Assembly: GCA_002450095.1 (NCBI GenBank)
Contig: DJYK01000036.1
Span: forward strand, 31,180-95,179
Origin: Mageeibacillus sp. UBA6980
Lineage (GTDB): Bacteria > Bacillota > Clostridia > Saccharofermentanales > Saccharofermentanaceae
Length of the DNA stretch: 64,000 nucleotides
Reading direction: 5' to 3'
Shown: positions 15,031 to 22,758 of the stretch, in pieces
Layout of the letters: every line of letters starts with the position of its first letter
Numbering within the stretch: position 1 is the first letter of the stretch
Notes under the pieces: model-generated
Databases searched by the model: none
What the model saw: the letters and a program-made list of their open reading frames with translations, nothing else
Told to the model about the DNA's origin: nothing
Position numbers and translations under genes: made by a program

Positions 15031-17894
15031 ATCGGTTGGACAGATTCAGATTCGGAAACCTTCACAAAAGGAGATTGTTCATTCTCCTTATCCTTGTTGT
15101 ATTTCTTATCTTAATATCGGTATTGTTCCTGGCTTATATCGGATTCTTCGGAAGCCGGGCCGAGCTTCCGCGTATCAGAGCGTCTGCGGAACTGACTTCC
15201 GAGAGGATGGAGGGCGTAGGTATCAATGTCCTCGAGATTCCCGATGCCAATATCATCGATGATCCTTTCTTCGGTAAGACTGACAACATCATCTCATCGG
15301 AAGTATCGGAAGCAAGAGGAAACTATTTCTATTTTGATCCGTCGAGAGCCGAAGATCTGTCGTCAGTCTCCTCCGGTGATTCCATTAACGTTCTTTCGAT
15401 TGACGGAAACGGGAAGATGGGACTTCGGTACAGCGGGACCGTAACAGGGTTTACTGATACGATGTTCGGTGTTCCTATAGATATACAGGATGTAAACGGA
15501 TCGTGGCTTAACGATCCGGTAGTAAAGGCCGTTGAATCCTCCGGTTCTTTATTTGTTCTTACCGGCGGAGGCAAATTGATCTCCGATGCGGCGTTCTCGC
15601 CGCTCGAGACGAGCGTAGGCGTGCCTTTTGCAGATATTTGTGCCGAGGGCATATCCGTATATGCTCTGACCGTTACCGGCGATATATATGTATCCTCGGA
15701 TTCCGGTCCTTTTACGCTGCTTGGCACCTGTACTCTAAATGAAGGAGACAGTGCGAGATTTATATCGGTAGTTAACGGCAATATAGATGTTTATACCGCC
15801 GAAGGCTCGGTGATCGTCTATACATCTGAAGGCGGTTCGGAGGTTAACCGTATTGAAGCCGGATCGATAGATACAGGTGACGGATTCGTTCTGATCTGTA
15901 CCGATACGGATCTTTACTTAAGCCATAACGGCATATTCTTCTCGATCATTGAAGATATGGAAGATCATATGCGTTCCGGCGATTCTGTGATCGACTGCTC
16001 CGTGATGGGCGATCGGGCATTTGTTCTTACGGATTTCGGAAGGGTAATTAGGATCGATGTATCAGGCGATGAGCCTTCATTATCGTCCTGTGATATCTCT
16101 TCGATAGAACCCGGAAGGATATGTATCTCCGGCGATTCCTCCGTAATCGCGGTATCTGCCGATAATCAGGCCTACTATGTTTCTTTTCCTTCCGGCAGTG
16201 CACGTGCTCTGGGTTTTACGGGAGTTCAGATCGATGATGTTATGAACTACGGATCGGAGAGCTTTGTATTAAGAAGCGGCAACAGTCTGTATCAGGCTTC
16301 GTTAATGTCGGCGGTGCAGGTTGATCTGCCTATTGCCGACGACCTTATAATGGACGGCGATATCTGCATTATCGAACATTCAACCGTGGATACGGGAGAT
16401 TGGGATATTTACGGCAGTACTGAAGTAACTTCCATTGAAGGCGGTATCAGCATAACCGGAACGTCCGACGGGATACACGCGGTATCCAAGCTGCTTCAGT
16501 CGCCGGCGTCCGAGCTTTTTGAGGAGAACCTGTTCTACAGGGTGGAAGTGACAATGGCTTCTTCATCTTCAGACATAACATGCTATGCCTGGCTTGAAGG
16601 AGAGAAGTTCGGTGAACAGGGTGTCAGGATACCGTCTCCTTCCGATCAGCCCGATTCCTACTCATATGTCTTTGCGGTAACGGACCGGATGTTATCTGAC
16701 GAGAATCTGAGATTCAACATCTCTTTTGAAGGTGAGGCTTCGATCACTGTCTATAACGTATATGTCGGACTTGACCGTAATGACATTAATTCTGTTCAGG
16801 ACGGGTTCAGGGAATCCGTGACGGGAAGCGCTCCTTCGGTTCTGAGGTTTGCATCAAATGTTCAGGGCAGTTCCGGTTTTTGCAATGAGACTTTCTACGG
16901 CATAAGTGCTTTTTCTCTTGAACGACAGATGCTGCTGTGCAAGGAGTCCGGTGCGGATCCTTGGATCGTTATGGGGTCTTCTGTCTCTCAGGAGGATGTA
17001 GATGCATTCTTAGGGTATCTATGCGGTTCGGTCTCTAATCCCTATGGCATGATAAGGATTAATAACGGTACGGCTCTTCCGTGGAGCAGGCAGTTCGATG
17101 TCATATACATCGAAGTGAACGATACTGACGGCACCTTTGTAAGCGATGCACAGAGAGGGACCTATGTTTCCTATGTGATCAGCCTGTTCGGAAAGTCGGA
17201 GTTCTACCTCGAGATAAAGGATAAGATCGTGTTTATAGACGGCATGGATTACGACGGCGGAGTTATGCTCTCCGATGCCGACAGACATGCTTCGGGAATG
17301 ACGATCTCGCCGATAGCGGAAGAGGATGCGTCTCTCTCATTTATAGATACTGCATCTGCCGCGATAGATACGGCAATCTACGAATCACCGAGGACTACCG
17401 GAAATATATCGGGCGGAGAGTTTATTTCCTCTTTGTCTATCTCCGAAGAACTTGCCTCAGGTTATAATGCCGCAGAAGTGGTATCTTCGGTGCTCAGAGC
17501 GCAGGAGACATTTGCCGACCTTATCATGTTCGATTCCGACCTTGACGTCGGCAACATAATATCGACACTAAGGCCGATGGCAAATTCCGGATTGATATAT
17601 TATGAGGTTATCGACCCGTTGGATACCAATTCTTCTCTTACGGCAGAGTTGTTTGAAACATCATGTGAGACCATGCTCTTTGACGGAACGGATGATATCT
17701 ATATCGTTGTTGCAAATCATTCGGATTCTCTGCAGCAGTTTACGGTCATAAGCGATGCTTACGATATGTCAACGGGCTCTTACAGAAGATACTCTGATAC
17801 CGGAGATCTGCTTATAGAAAGGGATCTCAACCGCTTAAGTCTCAGACAGGTCTTGCAGCCCGGTGAGTACCTTGTGATCGAGATCCCGAAGTAA
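15027..17894 (+). CDS. Large anchored extracellular protein with a propeller-like region and a degenerate GH51-like region
   Basis: 955 residues. The cytoplasmic start is basic, a single membrane segment lies at about 17-38, and the rest would be outside. Residues about 100-450 are a series of short beta-strand repeats alternating with SGDS/ADNQ turns, as in beta-propellers. About 470-580 looks like a carbohydrate-binding beta-sandwich. Residues about 600-830 resemble the barrel of GH51 arabinofuranosidases: WIVMGSSVSQEDVDAF, then a stretch NPYGMIRINNG and PWSRQFDVIYIEVND. In that place active enzymes have a Gly-Asn-Glu acid/base motif, here IEVND, so catalysis is doubtful. I infer a glycan-sensing or structural role. 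AGGAGG precedes the ATG. Confidence 0.8.
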   Translation: MNRLDRFRFGNLHKRRLFILLILVVFLILISVLFLAYIGFFGSRAELPRIRASAELTSERMEGVGINVLEIPDANIIDDPFFGKTDNIISSEVSEARGNYFYFDPSRAEDLSSVSSGDSINVLSIDGNGKMGLRYSGTVTGFTDTMFGVPIDIQDVNGSWLNDPVVKAVESSGSLFVLTGGGKLISDAAFSPLETSVGVPFADICAEGISVYALTVTGDIYVSSDSGPFTLLGTCTLNEGDSARFISVVNGNIDVYTAEGSVIVYTSEGGSEVNRIEAGSIDTGDGFVLICTDTDLYLSHNGIFFSIIEDMEDHMRSGDSVIDCSVMGDRAFVLTDFGRVIRIDVSGDEPSLSSCDISSIEPGRICISGDSSVIAVSADNQAYYVSFPSGSARALGFTGVQIDDVMNYGSESFVLRSGNSLYQASLMSAVQVDLPIADDLIMDGDICIIEHSTVDTGDWDIYGSTEVTSIEGGISITGTSDGIHAVSKLLQSPASELFEENLFYRVEVTMASSSSDITCYAWLEGEKFGEQGVRIPSPSDQPDSYSYVFAVTDRMLSDENLRFNISFEGEASITVYNVYVGLDRNDINSVQDGFRESVTGSAPSVLRFASNVQGSSGFCNETFYGISAFSLERQMLLCKESGADPWIVMGSSVSQEDVDAFLGYLCGSVSNPYGMIRINNGTALPWSRQFDVIYIEVNDTDGTFVSDAQRGTYVSYVISLFGKSEFYLEIKDKIVFIDGMDYDGGVMLSDADRHASGMTISPIAEEDASLSFIDTASAAIDTAIYESPRTTGNISGGEFISSLSISEELASGYNAAEVVSSVLRAQETFADLIMFDSDLDVGNIISTLRPMANSGLIYYEVIDPLDTNSSLTAELFETSCETMLFDGTDDIYIVVANHSDSLQQFTVISDAYDMSTGSYRRYSDTGDLLIERDLNRLSLRQVLQPGEYLVIEIPK

Positions 17895-17897
17895 GCG

Positions 17898-18113
17898 TTA
17901 AACTATACCTGTTACTTTGTAGTCTTTCTCTGTTATAGCTTTTGTAAGCATCTCGTCGGTGACGTCTCCGTCAAGCTCGACTACTGCAGTTCCTTTCTCG
18001 TGTGAGACTTCCGCGGTAACGACTCCGGGGATATCCATGAGAGCATTCCTTACCGTCTTCTCGCAATGCATGCACATCATGCCTTCGATGCTGATAGTCT
18101 TTGTTGTTGCCAT
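17898..18113 (-). CDS. copZ: Possible independent CopZ copper chaperone from an in-frame internal start of copA
   Basis: The last 71 codons of copA start with ATG (18113) after a perfect AGGAGG (minus strand 18129-18124, spacing ten bases) that is encoded as Ser-Gly-Gly in the linker. The product would be MATTKTISIEGMMCMHC and onward, the size and sequence of free Firmicute CopZ (about 69 residues). Free CopZ delivers Cu(I) to CopA and CsoR. This would give both a fused and a soluble chaperone from one gene, comparable in outcome to E. coli copA, where a frameshift yields a free chaperone. Translation from this site is inferred. Confidence 0.6.
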   Translation of the reverse strand: MATTKTISIEGMMCMHCEKTVRNALMDIPGVVTAEVSHEKGTAVVELDGDVTDEMLTKAITEKDYKVTGIV

Positions 18114-20372
18114 AGTAGTATTTCCTCCTGATATTTCCTGCGGCAGATCCGCGGGTTTTCCTTTTTTACGATCCCTTGCGGGCGACATAGGATCAAACAG
18201 ATTGATCCTCAGTGCGTTCATGCATACTGTGAAGCTCGAGATGCTCATTGCCGCCGCTCCGAATATCGGACTCATGTTTATCCCTAATCCCGACAGCGCT
18301 CCTGCTGCGACAGGGATCAGAAGTATATTATAAATGAAAGCCCAGAACAGATTCTCATGTATTATGGTTACCGTTCTTCGCGACAGCCTTATTGCCGCCG
18401 GGATGTCCGTCAGACGGGATTTGACGACGACCACATCTGCCGCATCGATCGCAACGTCCGTACCTGCACCGATGGCGATGCCCGTATCGGCGCTTGTAAG
18501 TGCAGGAGCATCGTTTATACCGTCTCCTGCCATTGCCGTACTCCCGTATTTTTTAAGTTCTCTGACGACCTTTTCTTTACCGTCCGGAAGTACTCCCGCT
18601 ATGAACCTGTCAATACCGGCTTTATCCGCTATGCTTCTTGCCGTCAATCTGTTGTCTCCGGTGATCATAACCGTCCTGATTCCCATGTTATCAAGTTCTT
18701 CTATTGCGGTCCGGGCTTCGGGTTTGATCGTATCCGCTACATAGACCATACCGAGTAACTTATCATCTTCCGAGAAGAACAGACCGGTCTTGCCCTCGGA
18801 AGAAAGCTTTATATCATCCTTCAGCACATCTTCGGGGATAATCGCTTTCGTCTTAATGAATGAAAGGGATCCGCCGTATATCCTTTTGCCTTCGATGATT
18901 TCAGTAAGACCTTTCCCGGGCAATGCTTCAAATCCTTCGCAAAGAGGGACACGGATCCCTTTTGAAGATGCATAGGAAGTGACGGCTTTAGCGAGCGGAT
19001 GCTCTGATAGTGACTCGAGGCCGCAGACGATCTCAAGGAAGGAATCTTCATCGCTGACAGCGGGGAAGATGTCTGTAACAGACGGTTCACCCGAAGTTAT
19101 GGTTCCCGTCTTATCGAGAGCGACTATCCGGGTCCTTCCTGTCTGTTCGAGAGAAGCGGCAGTCTTAAACAGGAGTCCGTTACGTGCGCCGACACCGTTA
19201 CCTGCCATTATAGCAACGGGTGTTGCAAGTCCAAGGGCGCAAGGACAGCTTACAACAAGAACGGCGATGCCGTGCGTCAGGGAAGTGCTGAACGGTTCTC
19301 CTATAAGGATCCAGATAACGGTAACCACCAGAGCAATGCATAAGACTGCGGGAACAAAGATCCCGGATATCTTATCTGCAGTGCGTGCAATGGGTGCTTT
19401 GGTCGCGGAAGAATCGCTTACCATCTTGATTATCTGAGACAGGGTAGTGTCTTCACCGACCCTTGTTGCCCGACACTTGAGAAAACCCGACTGGTTTACC
19501 GTTGCCGCCGATACCTTATCTCCCTCGTTCTTGTCGACGGGTATGGATTCGCCCGTAAGTGCGGATTCATTGACTGCACTTGTGCCTTCTACGACGATTC
19601 CGTCAACGGGGATCTTATCTCCCGGTCTTACGGTAAAGATGTCTCCAACAATAACGTCTTCGACAGGTACTGTCACTTCGTTTCCGTCTCGTATTACAGA
19701 GGCAGTCGGAGGTGCAAGCTCCATCAGGCTCTTAAGAGCGTTCGTCGTCTTGCCCTTTGATACGGATTCAAGAAGCTTTCCTATCGTAATCAGAGTAACG
19801 ATCATGGCCGCGGATTCAAAATAGAGATCCTCCGTTCTTCCTGTCACGCTCATCTTGACGAGCATTATAAAGCTGTAGATGAATGAGACTCCCGATCCCA
19901 TTGCAACAAGCGTGTCCATATTCGGAGCAAGGTGAACGGCTGCCTTTGTCCCGCTTATAAAGAACTTCTGGTTAATGACCATTACTATCCCGGATAGAAG
20001 CATCTCTATTATGCCGTGTGCCATCATGTTGTGTTTGATTGCCTCCGGAGCAGGGAAGTCCCACATCATAACACCCATGGAAAAATACATGAGCATTAGA
20101 AGAAAAATAACCGAGACTATAAGCCTCTTCTTAAGGAGGGGTGTTTCCTTGTTCTCGAGGGAATCTTTCCTTTCTCCTGCAAGAGAGGCTCCGTAGCCCG
20201 CGCTCTCGACAGCCTTGATTATCGAAGTCGACGAGGCGGTGCCTTCTACGGTCATTGAATTTGTCAGAAGCGATACCGAGCAGGAGGTGACACCCTCTAC
20301 TTTGTTGACAGCCTTTTCGACATGAGCCTGGCAGGCAGCGCAGCTCATTCCCGTTACATTATACTTTTCCAT
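17898..20372 (-). CDS. copA: Copper-translocating P1B-type ATPase with metal-binding domains at both ends
   Basis: Exports Cu(I). The N-terminal HMA domain has GMSCAAC (Cys11, Cys14), the TM6 ion site is CPC (376-378), the phosphorylation Asp is 420 in DKTGT, and the SEHPLA motif is present. Residues 754-824 form a second HMA domain (GMMCMHC, Cys767 and Cys770) that is a complete CopZ-type chaperone. A C-terminal HMA domain is uncommon for CopA. An AGGAGG site and ATG stand exactly at its border, see the separate entry. Downstream of csoR with six bases between; under the same CsoR-controlled promoter. 824 residues. The frame is unbroken. Confidence 0.95.
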   Translation of the reverse strand: MEKYNVTGMSCAACQAHVEKAVNKVEGVTSCSVSLLTNSMTVEGTASSTSIIKAVESAGYGASLAGERKDSLENKETPLLKKRLIVSVIFLLMLMYFSMGVMMWDFPAPEAIKHNMMAHGIIEMLLSGIVMVINQKFFISGTKAAVHLAPNMDTLVAMGSGVSFIYSFIMLVKMSVTGRTEDLYFESAAMIVTLITIGKLLESVSKGKTTNALKSLMELAPPTASVIRDGNEVTVPVEDVIVGDIFTVRPGDKIPVDGIVVEGTSAVNESALTGESIPVDKNEGDKVSAATVNQSGFLKCRATRVGEDTTLSQIIKMVSDSSATKAPIARTADKISGIFVPAVLCIALVVTVIWILIGEPFSTSLTHGIAVLVVSCPCALGLATPVAIMAGNGVGARNGLLFKTAASLEQTGRTRIVALDKTGTITSGEPSVTDIFPAVSDEDSFLEIVCGLESLSEHPLAKAVTSYASSKGIRVPLCEGFEALPGKGLTEIIEGKRIYGGSLSFIKTKAIIPEDVLKDDIKLSSEGKTGLFFSEDDKLLGMVYVADTIKPEARTAIEELDNMGIRTVMITGDNRLTARSIADKAGIDRFIAGVLPDGKEKVVRELKKYGSTAMAGDGINDAPALTSADTGIAIGAGTDVAIDAADVVVVKSRLTDIPAAIRLSRRTVTIIHENLFWAFIYNILLIPVAAGALSGLGINMSPIFGAAAMSISSFTVCMNALRINLFDPMSPARDRKKGKPADLPQEISGGNTTMATTKTISIEGMMCMHCEKTVRNALMDIPGVVTAEVSHEKGTAVVELDGDVTDEMLTKAITEKDYKVTGIV

Positions 20373-20373
20373 A

Positions 20374-20667
20374 TTACTTCATCATCTTCTGCAGTAGCTC
20401 GACAAGCTCGTCAATCTTCTCGTCAGAACCGTTCTGAACATCATCCTTGACACAAGACTTTATGTGGCTTGCGAGGAGAACCTTCGAGAAACTGTTAAGG
20501 GAACATCTCGCGGCGTTGACCTGTGTGAGGATGTCGACGCAGTAGGCGCCGTCCTCGACCATCTTGTGTATGCCTCTTATCTGGCCTTCGATCCTGTTGA
20601 GCCTTGTTGTAAGGTCCTTGATCTCGGCCTCGCTTCTGTCTTTGTGTTCGCATTTAGGACAGGACAT
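20374..20667 (-). CDS. csoR: Copper-sensing repressor, CsoR family
   Basis: 97-residue helical DNA-binding repressor. The CsoR ligand set is present: Cys in AYCVDILTQ, then His and Cys in SHIKSC, the C-H-C pattern of copper sensors. RLNRIEGQIRGI is the family signature. An extra CPKC pair is at the N-terminus (CPKCEHKD), which could bind metal. The ATG has AAGGAGG upstream. Two palindromes of the CsoR operator type lie in the promoter region, so it most likely represses itself and copA. Confidence 0.93.
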   Translation of the reverse strand: MSCPKCEHKDRSEAEIKDLTTRLNRIEGQIRGIHKMVEDGAYCVDILTQVNAARCSLNSFSKVLLASHIKSCVKDDVQNGSDEKIDELVELLQKMMK

Positions 20668-20680
20668 AAGTTACCTCCTT

Positions 20681-20697
20681 ATACCCCTATAGGGTAT
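20681..20697. promoter_or_regulatory. CsoR operator 1
   Basis: Near-perfect palindrome ATACCCCTATAGGGTAT, the GC-core/AT-flank form known for CsoR sites. It lies in the leader between the expected transcript start (near 20700) and the ribosome binding site. Confidence 0.8.
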
Positions 20698-20706
20698 CCT
20701 TTTATG

Positions 20707-20735
20707 ATCGTATACCTTAGGGGGGTATATGTCAA
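20707..20735 (-). promoter_or_regulatory. csoR-copA promoter
   Basis: TTGACA (20735-20730), a 17-base spacer, then TACGAT (20712-20707) on the minus strand. Operator 2 fills the spacer, so a bound repressor would block RNA polymerase. Confidence 0.75.
20712..20728. promoter_or_regulatory. CsoR operator 2
   Basis: ATACCTTAGGGGGGTAT, sharing the ATACC-N7-GGTAT frame with operator 1, centred 31 bp from it. It sits between -35 and -10. Confidence 0.75.
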
Positions 20736-20750
20736 CGTTGGTTAATCTTA

Positions 20751-20936
20751 AACAGAGTGTAGAGGTCTCTATTTAACACTCTTCACTCTGCGATGCACTC
20801 TGTCTTGGCGAAAACAGAGTGTAGAGGTCTCTATTTAACACTCTTCACTCTGTTTTGCACTCTGTATTAGGTAAAACAGAGTGTAAAGGTCACTTTTTTA
20901 CCTTTACACTCTGCGGAAAACTCTCTGAAATCTCGA
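20751..20936. repeat. Three direct copies of a 62-bp hairpin-forming unit
   Basis: Copies start at 20751, 20813 and 20875, exactly 62 bp apart. The first 40 bases of copies 1 and 2 are identical. Each begins with AACAGAGTG and holds inverted CACTCTG heptamers (20784, 20796; 20846, 20858; 20907). Copy 3 has diverged but forms a perfect 14-bp stem (20877-20890 with 20900-20913) with a nine-base loop. With 20668-20750 (the copper promoter) this fills the whole gap between csoR and the next gene. It is not a CRISPR array, since there are no unique spacers. Confidence 0.85.
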
Positions 20937-21021
20937 CGGCATTAACGGAAAAGTCCCAACTTTACGTAAACGCTTGAAATGAGCGGTGCCGCAGTTTATC
21001 ATGTCATCAGGGATAGAAAAT

Positions 21022-21828
21022 ATGATAATCAGTTTTAATGACGCTTATAAGATCGCCAGAGTTCTTCGCATCGAGAAAGAGCTTCAGGGAATTCCGAATA
21101 TGCGCAAGGGCACCTGTAACTCCAAGCCCGTGGTAAGAGAATACGGGCCGGGCGGGAAGACGCTTAAGATCCATTATTTGACCCGGCAGGTGAACGCCGA
21201 GTATTTAAGGCTTGCTGAGCGCAGGATGTTCTTAACGGCGGAGAGGAAGCGGATCCTTTCTTCTCTTGACGATGTTCCTTCAAAGTATTGCGTGCAGATC
21301 AGCGCGGGATACAGGCTGAATCGAAGTGAGTGGGAGAAGATGAAGTCTCAGAGTAATCCCAAGGAGATAAAGGGTGACCTGTGGTTCGAGAATCTTCATA
21401 TGAGATCGAGATTTGAGGTGAATACTGCTATGGCGTTAAGAGGGCTCGGGCTCGAGTTCAAGTATGAACCTCAGATCAGGATTGGGAATAAGATAAAGTA
21501 CCCGGATTTTGTAGTTTACCTTCCTGAGTTTGAAGTGTGCTTTATCATAGAGTGTATGGGAAGAGTAGGAGATGAGCAGTACGATGCCGATGCCGAGAAT
21601 AAACTTAAACTCTATATGGATGGCGGCTTTATTCCGTTCAGAGATTTTCTGATACTCGGAGGAACAAACGACTTCATTCCTGTCAGGGACTGGGTGATAA
21701 ATACGATAGTATCCGTAGTAAACTCGATCGCTTCCGAATGCGTGTTTCCGCTGGGGCAAAGCGTAAAAGTGAGTCCTTCTTTATTGCCGCCTGATATAGA
21801 AGCGGCGATCGCGAGAATGGGGAATTGA
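21022..21828 (+). CDS. PD-(D/E)XK-like nuclease-fold protein of unknown role
   Basis: About 268 residues. The second half has the layout of a restriction-endonuclease-like fold: SRFEVNTAMALRGLG (helix with Glu), KYEPQIRIG, then KYPDFVVYLPEF and CFIIECMGR. PD plus E-x-x matches the PD-(D/E)XK core except that the usual Lys is Met (ECM). The N-terminal half has a helical, basic region that could bind nucleic acid. I prefer ATG 21022, since AGGGA lies eight bases upstream; in-frame GTG 20986 and ATG 21001 have no such site. A TTGAAA-N17-TATCAT promoter at 20974-21002 would also place the transcript start just before it. The gene lies alone beside the 62-bp repeats. The function is unknown. Confidence 0.72.
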   Translation: MIISFNDAYKIARVLRIEKELQGIPNMRKGTCNSKPVVREYGPGGKTLKIHYLTRQVNAEYLRLAERRMFLTAERKRILSSLDDVPSKYCVQISAGYRLNRSEWEKMKSQSNPKEIKGDLWFENLHMRSRFEVNTAMALRGLGLEFKYEPQIRIGNKIKYPDFVVYLPEFEVCFIIECMGRVGDEQYDADAENKLKLYMDGGFIPFRDFLILGGTNDFIPVRDWVINTIVSVVNSIASECVFPLGQSVKVSPSLLPPDIEAAIARMGN

Positions 21829-21830
21829 TA

Positions 21831-21861
21831 TAAAAAACGGTCAGACCATTAAGTCTGACCG
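21831..21861 (-). terminator. Terminator of tRNA-Val
   Basis: Nine-bp stem CGGTCAGAC/GTCTGACCG with a six-base loop, followed on the minus strand by six T. It starts six bases after the tRNA CCA end and abuts the stop codon of the convergent gene. Confidence 0.88.
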
Positions 21862-21866
21862 CCCTA

Positions 21867-21943
21867 TGGTGGATGCTACAGGACTCGAACCTGTGACCCC
21901 CTGCACGTCAAGCAGGTACTCTAGCCAGCTGAGCTAAGCATCC
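21867..21943 (-). tRNA. tRNA-Val (GAC), overlapping the 3' end of a protein gene
   Basis: Minus-strand cloverleaf: acceptor GGATGCT/AGCATCC, anticodon GAC (21909-21907) in the loop between CCTGC and GCAGG, T arm with GTTCGAGTC, and encoded CCA at 21869-21867. Its first ten bases are also the last codons and TAG stop of the upstream fliB-like gene. It has its own candidate promoter inside that gene and its own terminator. Confidence 0.96.
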
Positions 21944-22758
21944 TCAACCCGAGAATAATACCATTTATCTGCTGCTTTGTCTATATTTATGTCGGAATAC
22001 TCAATCTCTCCCGAGAACATGCGGGCTGCTTCGTGAATATCGGTTCCCGTGAGTACAAGGTCTGCAAGAAGGTATGTCGATTCGACTGCAAATCCCGTTT
22101 CTTCGGGGTATCTGTAGAGCAGATAAGCGGTGAAATTAGAAAAACGTCTTCTGTTTGAATCTATGACCGCTTTCTCTTCGCTGATCGAAGGAGATGCTTT
22201 TTCTATCCTGTCGATCAGTTCCGTCCACGCTAGATCCATTACTTCGAGTGTTTTGATGAATCTTGCCCTTGTTATGGCGTCGGAGGTGTAAGGCTTTAGC
22301 TTCGAGAGTGCATCCGATAAGGGAACGTTTATGTCGAATACTGTTTTGATCTCATCTGATAACGGCCTTTCCGGGCACAGAGAAAAGTCTTGTTCTCTGT
22401 CAAGGATCAAGCGGCACGCTTCTTCGCATACGAGACCTAAGCCCGTTTCCTCGTGGTCTTCGAATTCGTTGTAGAACCTCGGATGTTCACGGCATATGTC
22501 GCATATAAAATCCTCTCCGTGTTTAAGGATCATGTCGCAAAGTCCGTCAGGAAGAAGGAAAGGGCAGCGTTCATTGTTATCGAGGACTATCGAATTGCCT
22601 TTTATATGAGATGCGATATCAGGGTGTTCTGAAAATCTTTGAAGGGAAGACTCATCGACATCGATCTCCCAGCCTGCACAGCAAGTGTGTTTGCAGGCCG
22701 AAGCGATGCATTTGAATTCTTTATAGTAGTCAGGACAGTACGTTATCATAGGCTTCAT
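21934..22758 (-). CDS. FliB-like (flagellin lysine-N-methylase family) cysteine-rich protein
   Basis: 274 residues. The N-terminal cysteine cluster (Cys8, 17, 22, 26, 27 in CIASACKHTCCAGW) and further cysteines near CPFLLPDGLCDM and FICDICREHPRFY match proteins annotated as flagellin lysine-N-methylase. In Salmonella FliB methylates flagellin lysines. In clostridia the family is widespread also where flagella are absent, so the substrate here is open; no flagellar gene is in the window. The start overlaps nnrE by 29 bases, with a second ATG at 22749. The last codons and stop overlap tRNA-Val, which is unusual. Confidence 0.8.
   Translation of the reverse strand: MKPMITYCPDYYKEFKCIASACKHTCCAGWEIDVDESSLQRFSEHPDIASHIKGNSIVLDNNERCPFLLPDGLCDMILKHGEDFICDICREHPRFYNEFEDHEETGLGLVCEEACRLILDREQDFSLCPERPLSDEIKTVFDINVPLSDALSKLKPYTSDAITRARFIKTLEVMDLAWTELIDRIEKASPSISEEKAVIDSNRRRFSNFTAYLLYRYPEETGFAVESTYLLADLVLTGTDIHEAARMFSGEIEYSDINIDKAADKWYYSRVEDA
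21955..21983 (-). promoter_or_regulatory. tRNA-Val promoter inside the fliB-like coding region
   Basis: TAGACA (21983-21978), a 17-base spacer ending in TGG (extended -10), then TATTAT (21960-21955). The expected start is near 21948, about five bases before the mature tRNA. The element is encoded in the last codons of the protein gene. Confidence 0.65.

Noticed and set aside
17898..20372. Programmed frameshift in copA as in E. coli
   Set aside because: The frame is unbroken and I see no slippery run with a following structure at the matching place; internal initiation explains the layout better.
20751..20936. Possible CRISPR array at the 62-bp repeats
   Set aside because: The units are contiguous with no unique spacers, contain internal pairing, and no cas gene is in the window.
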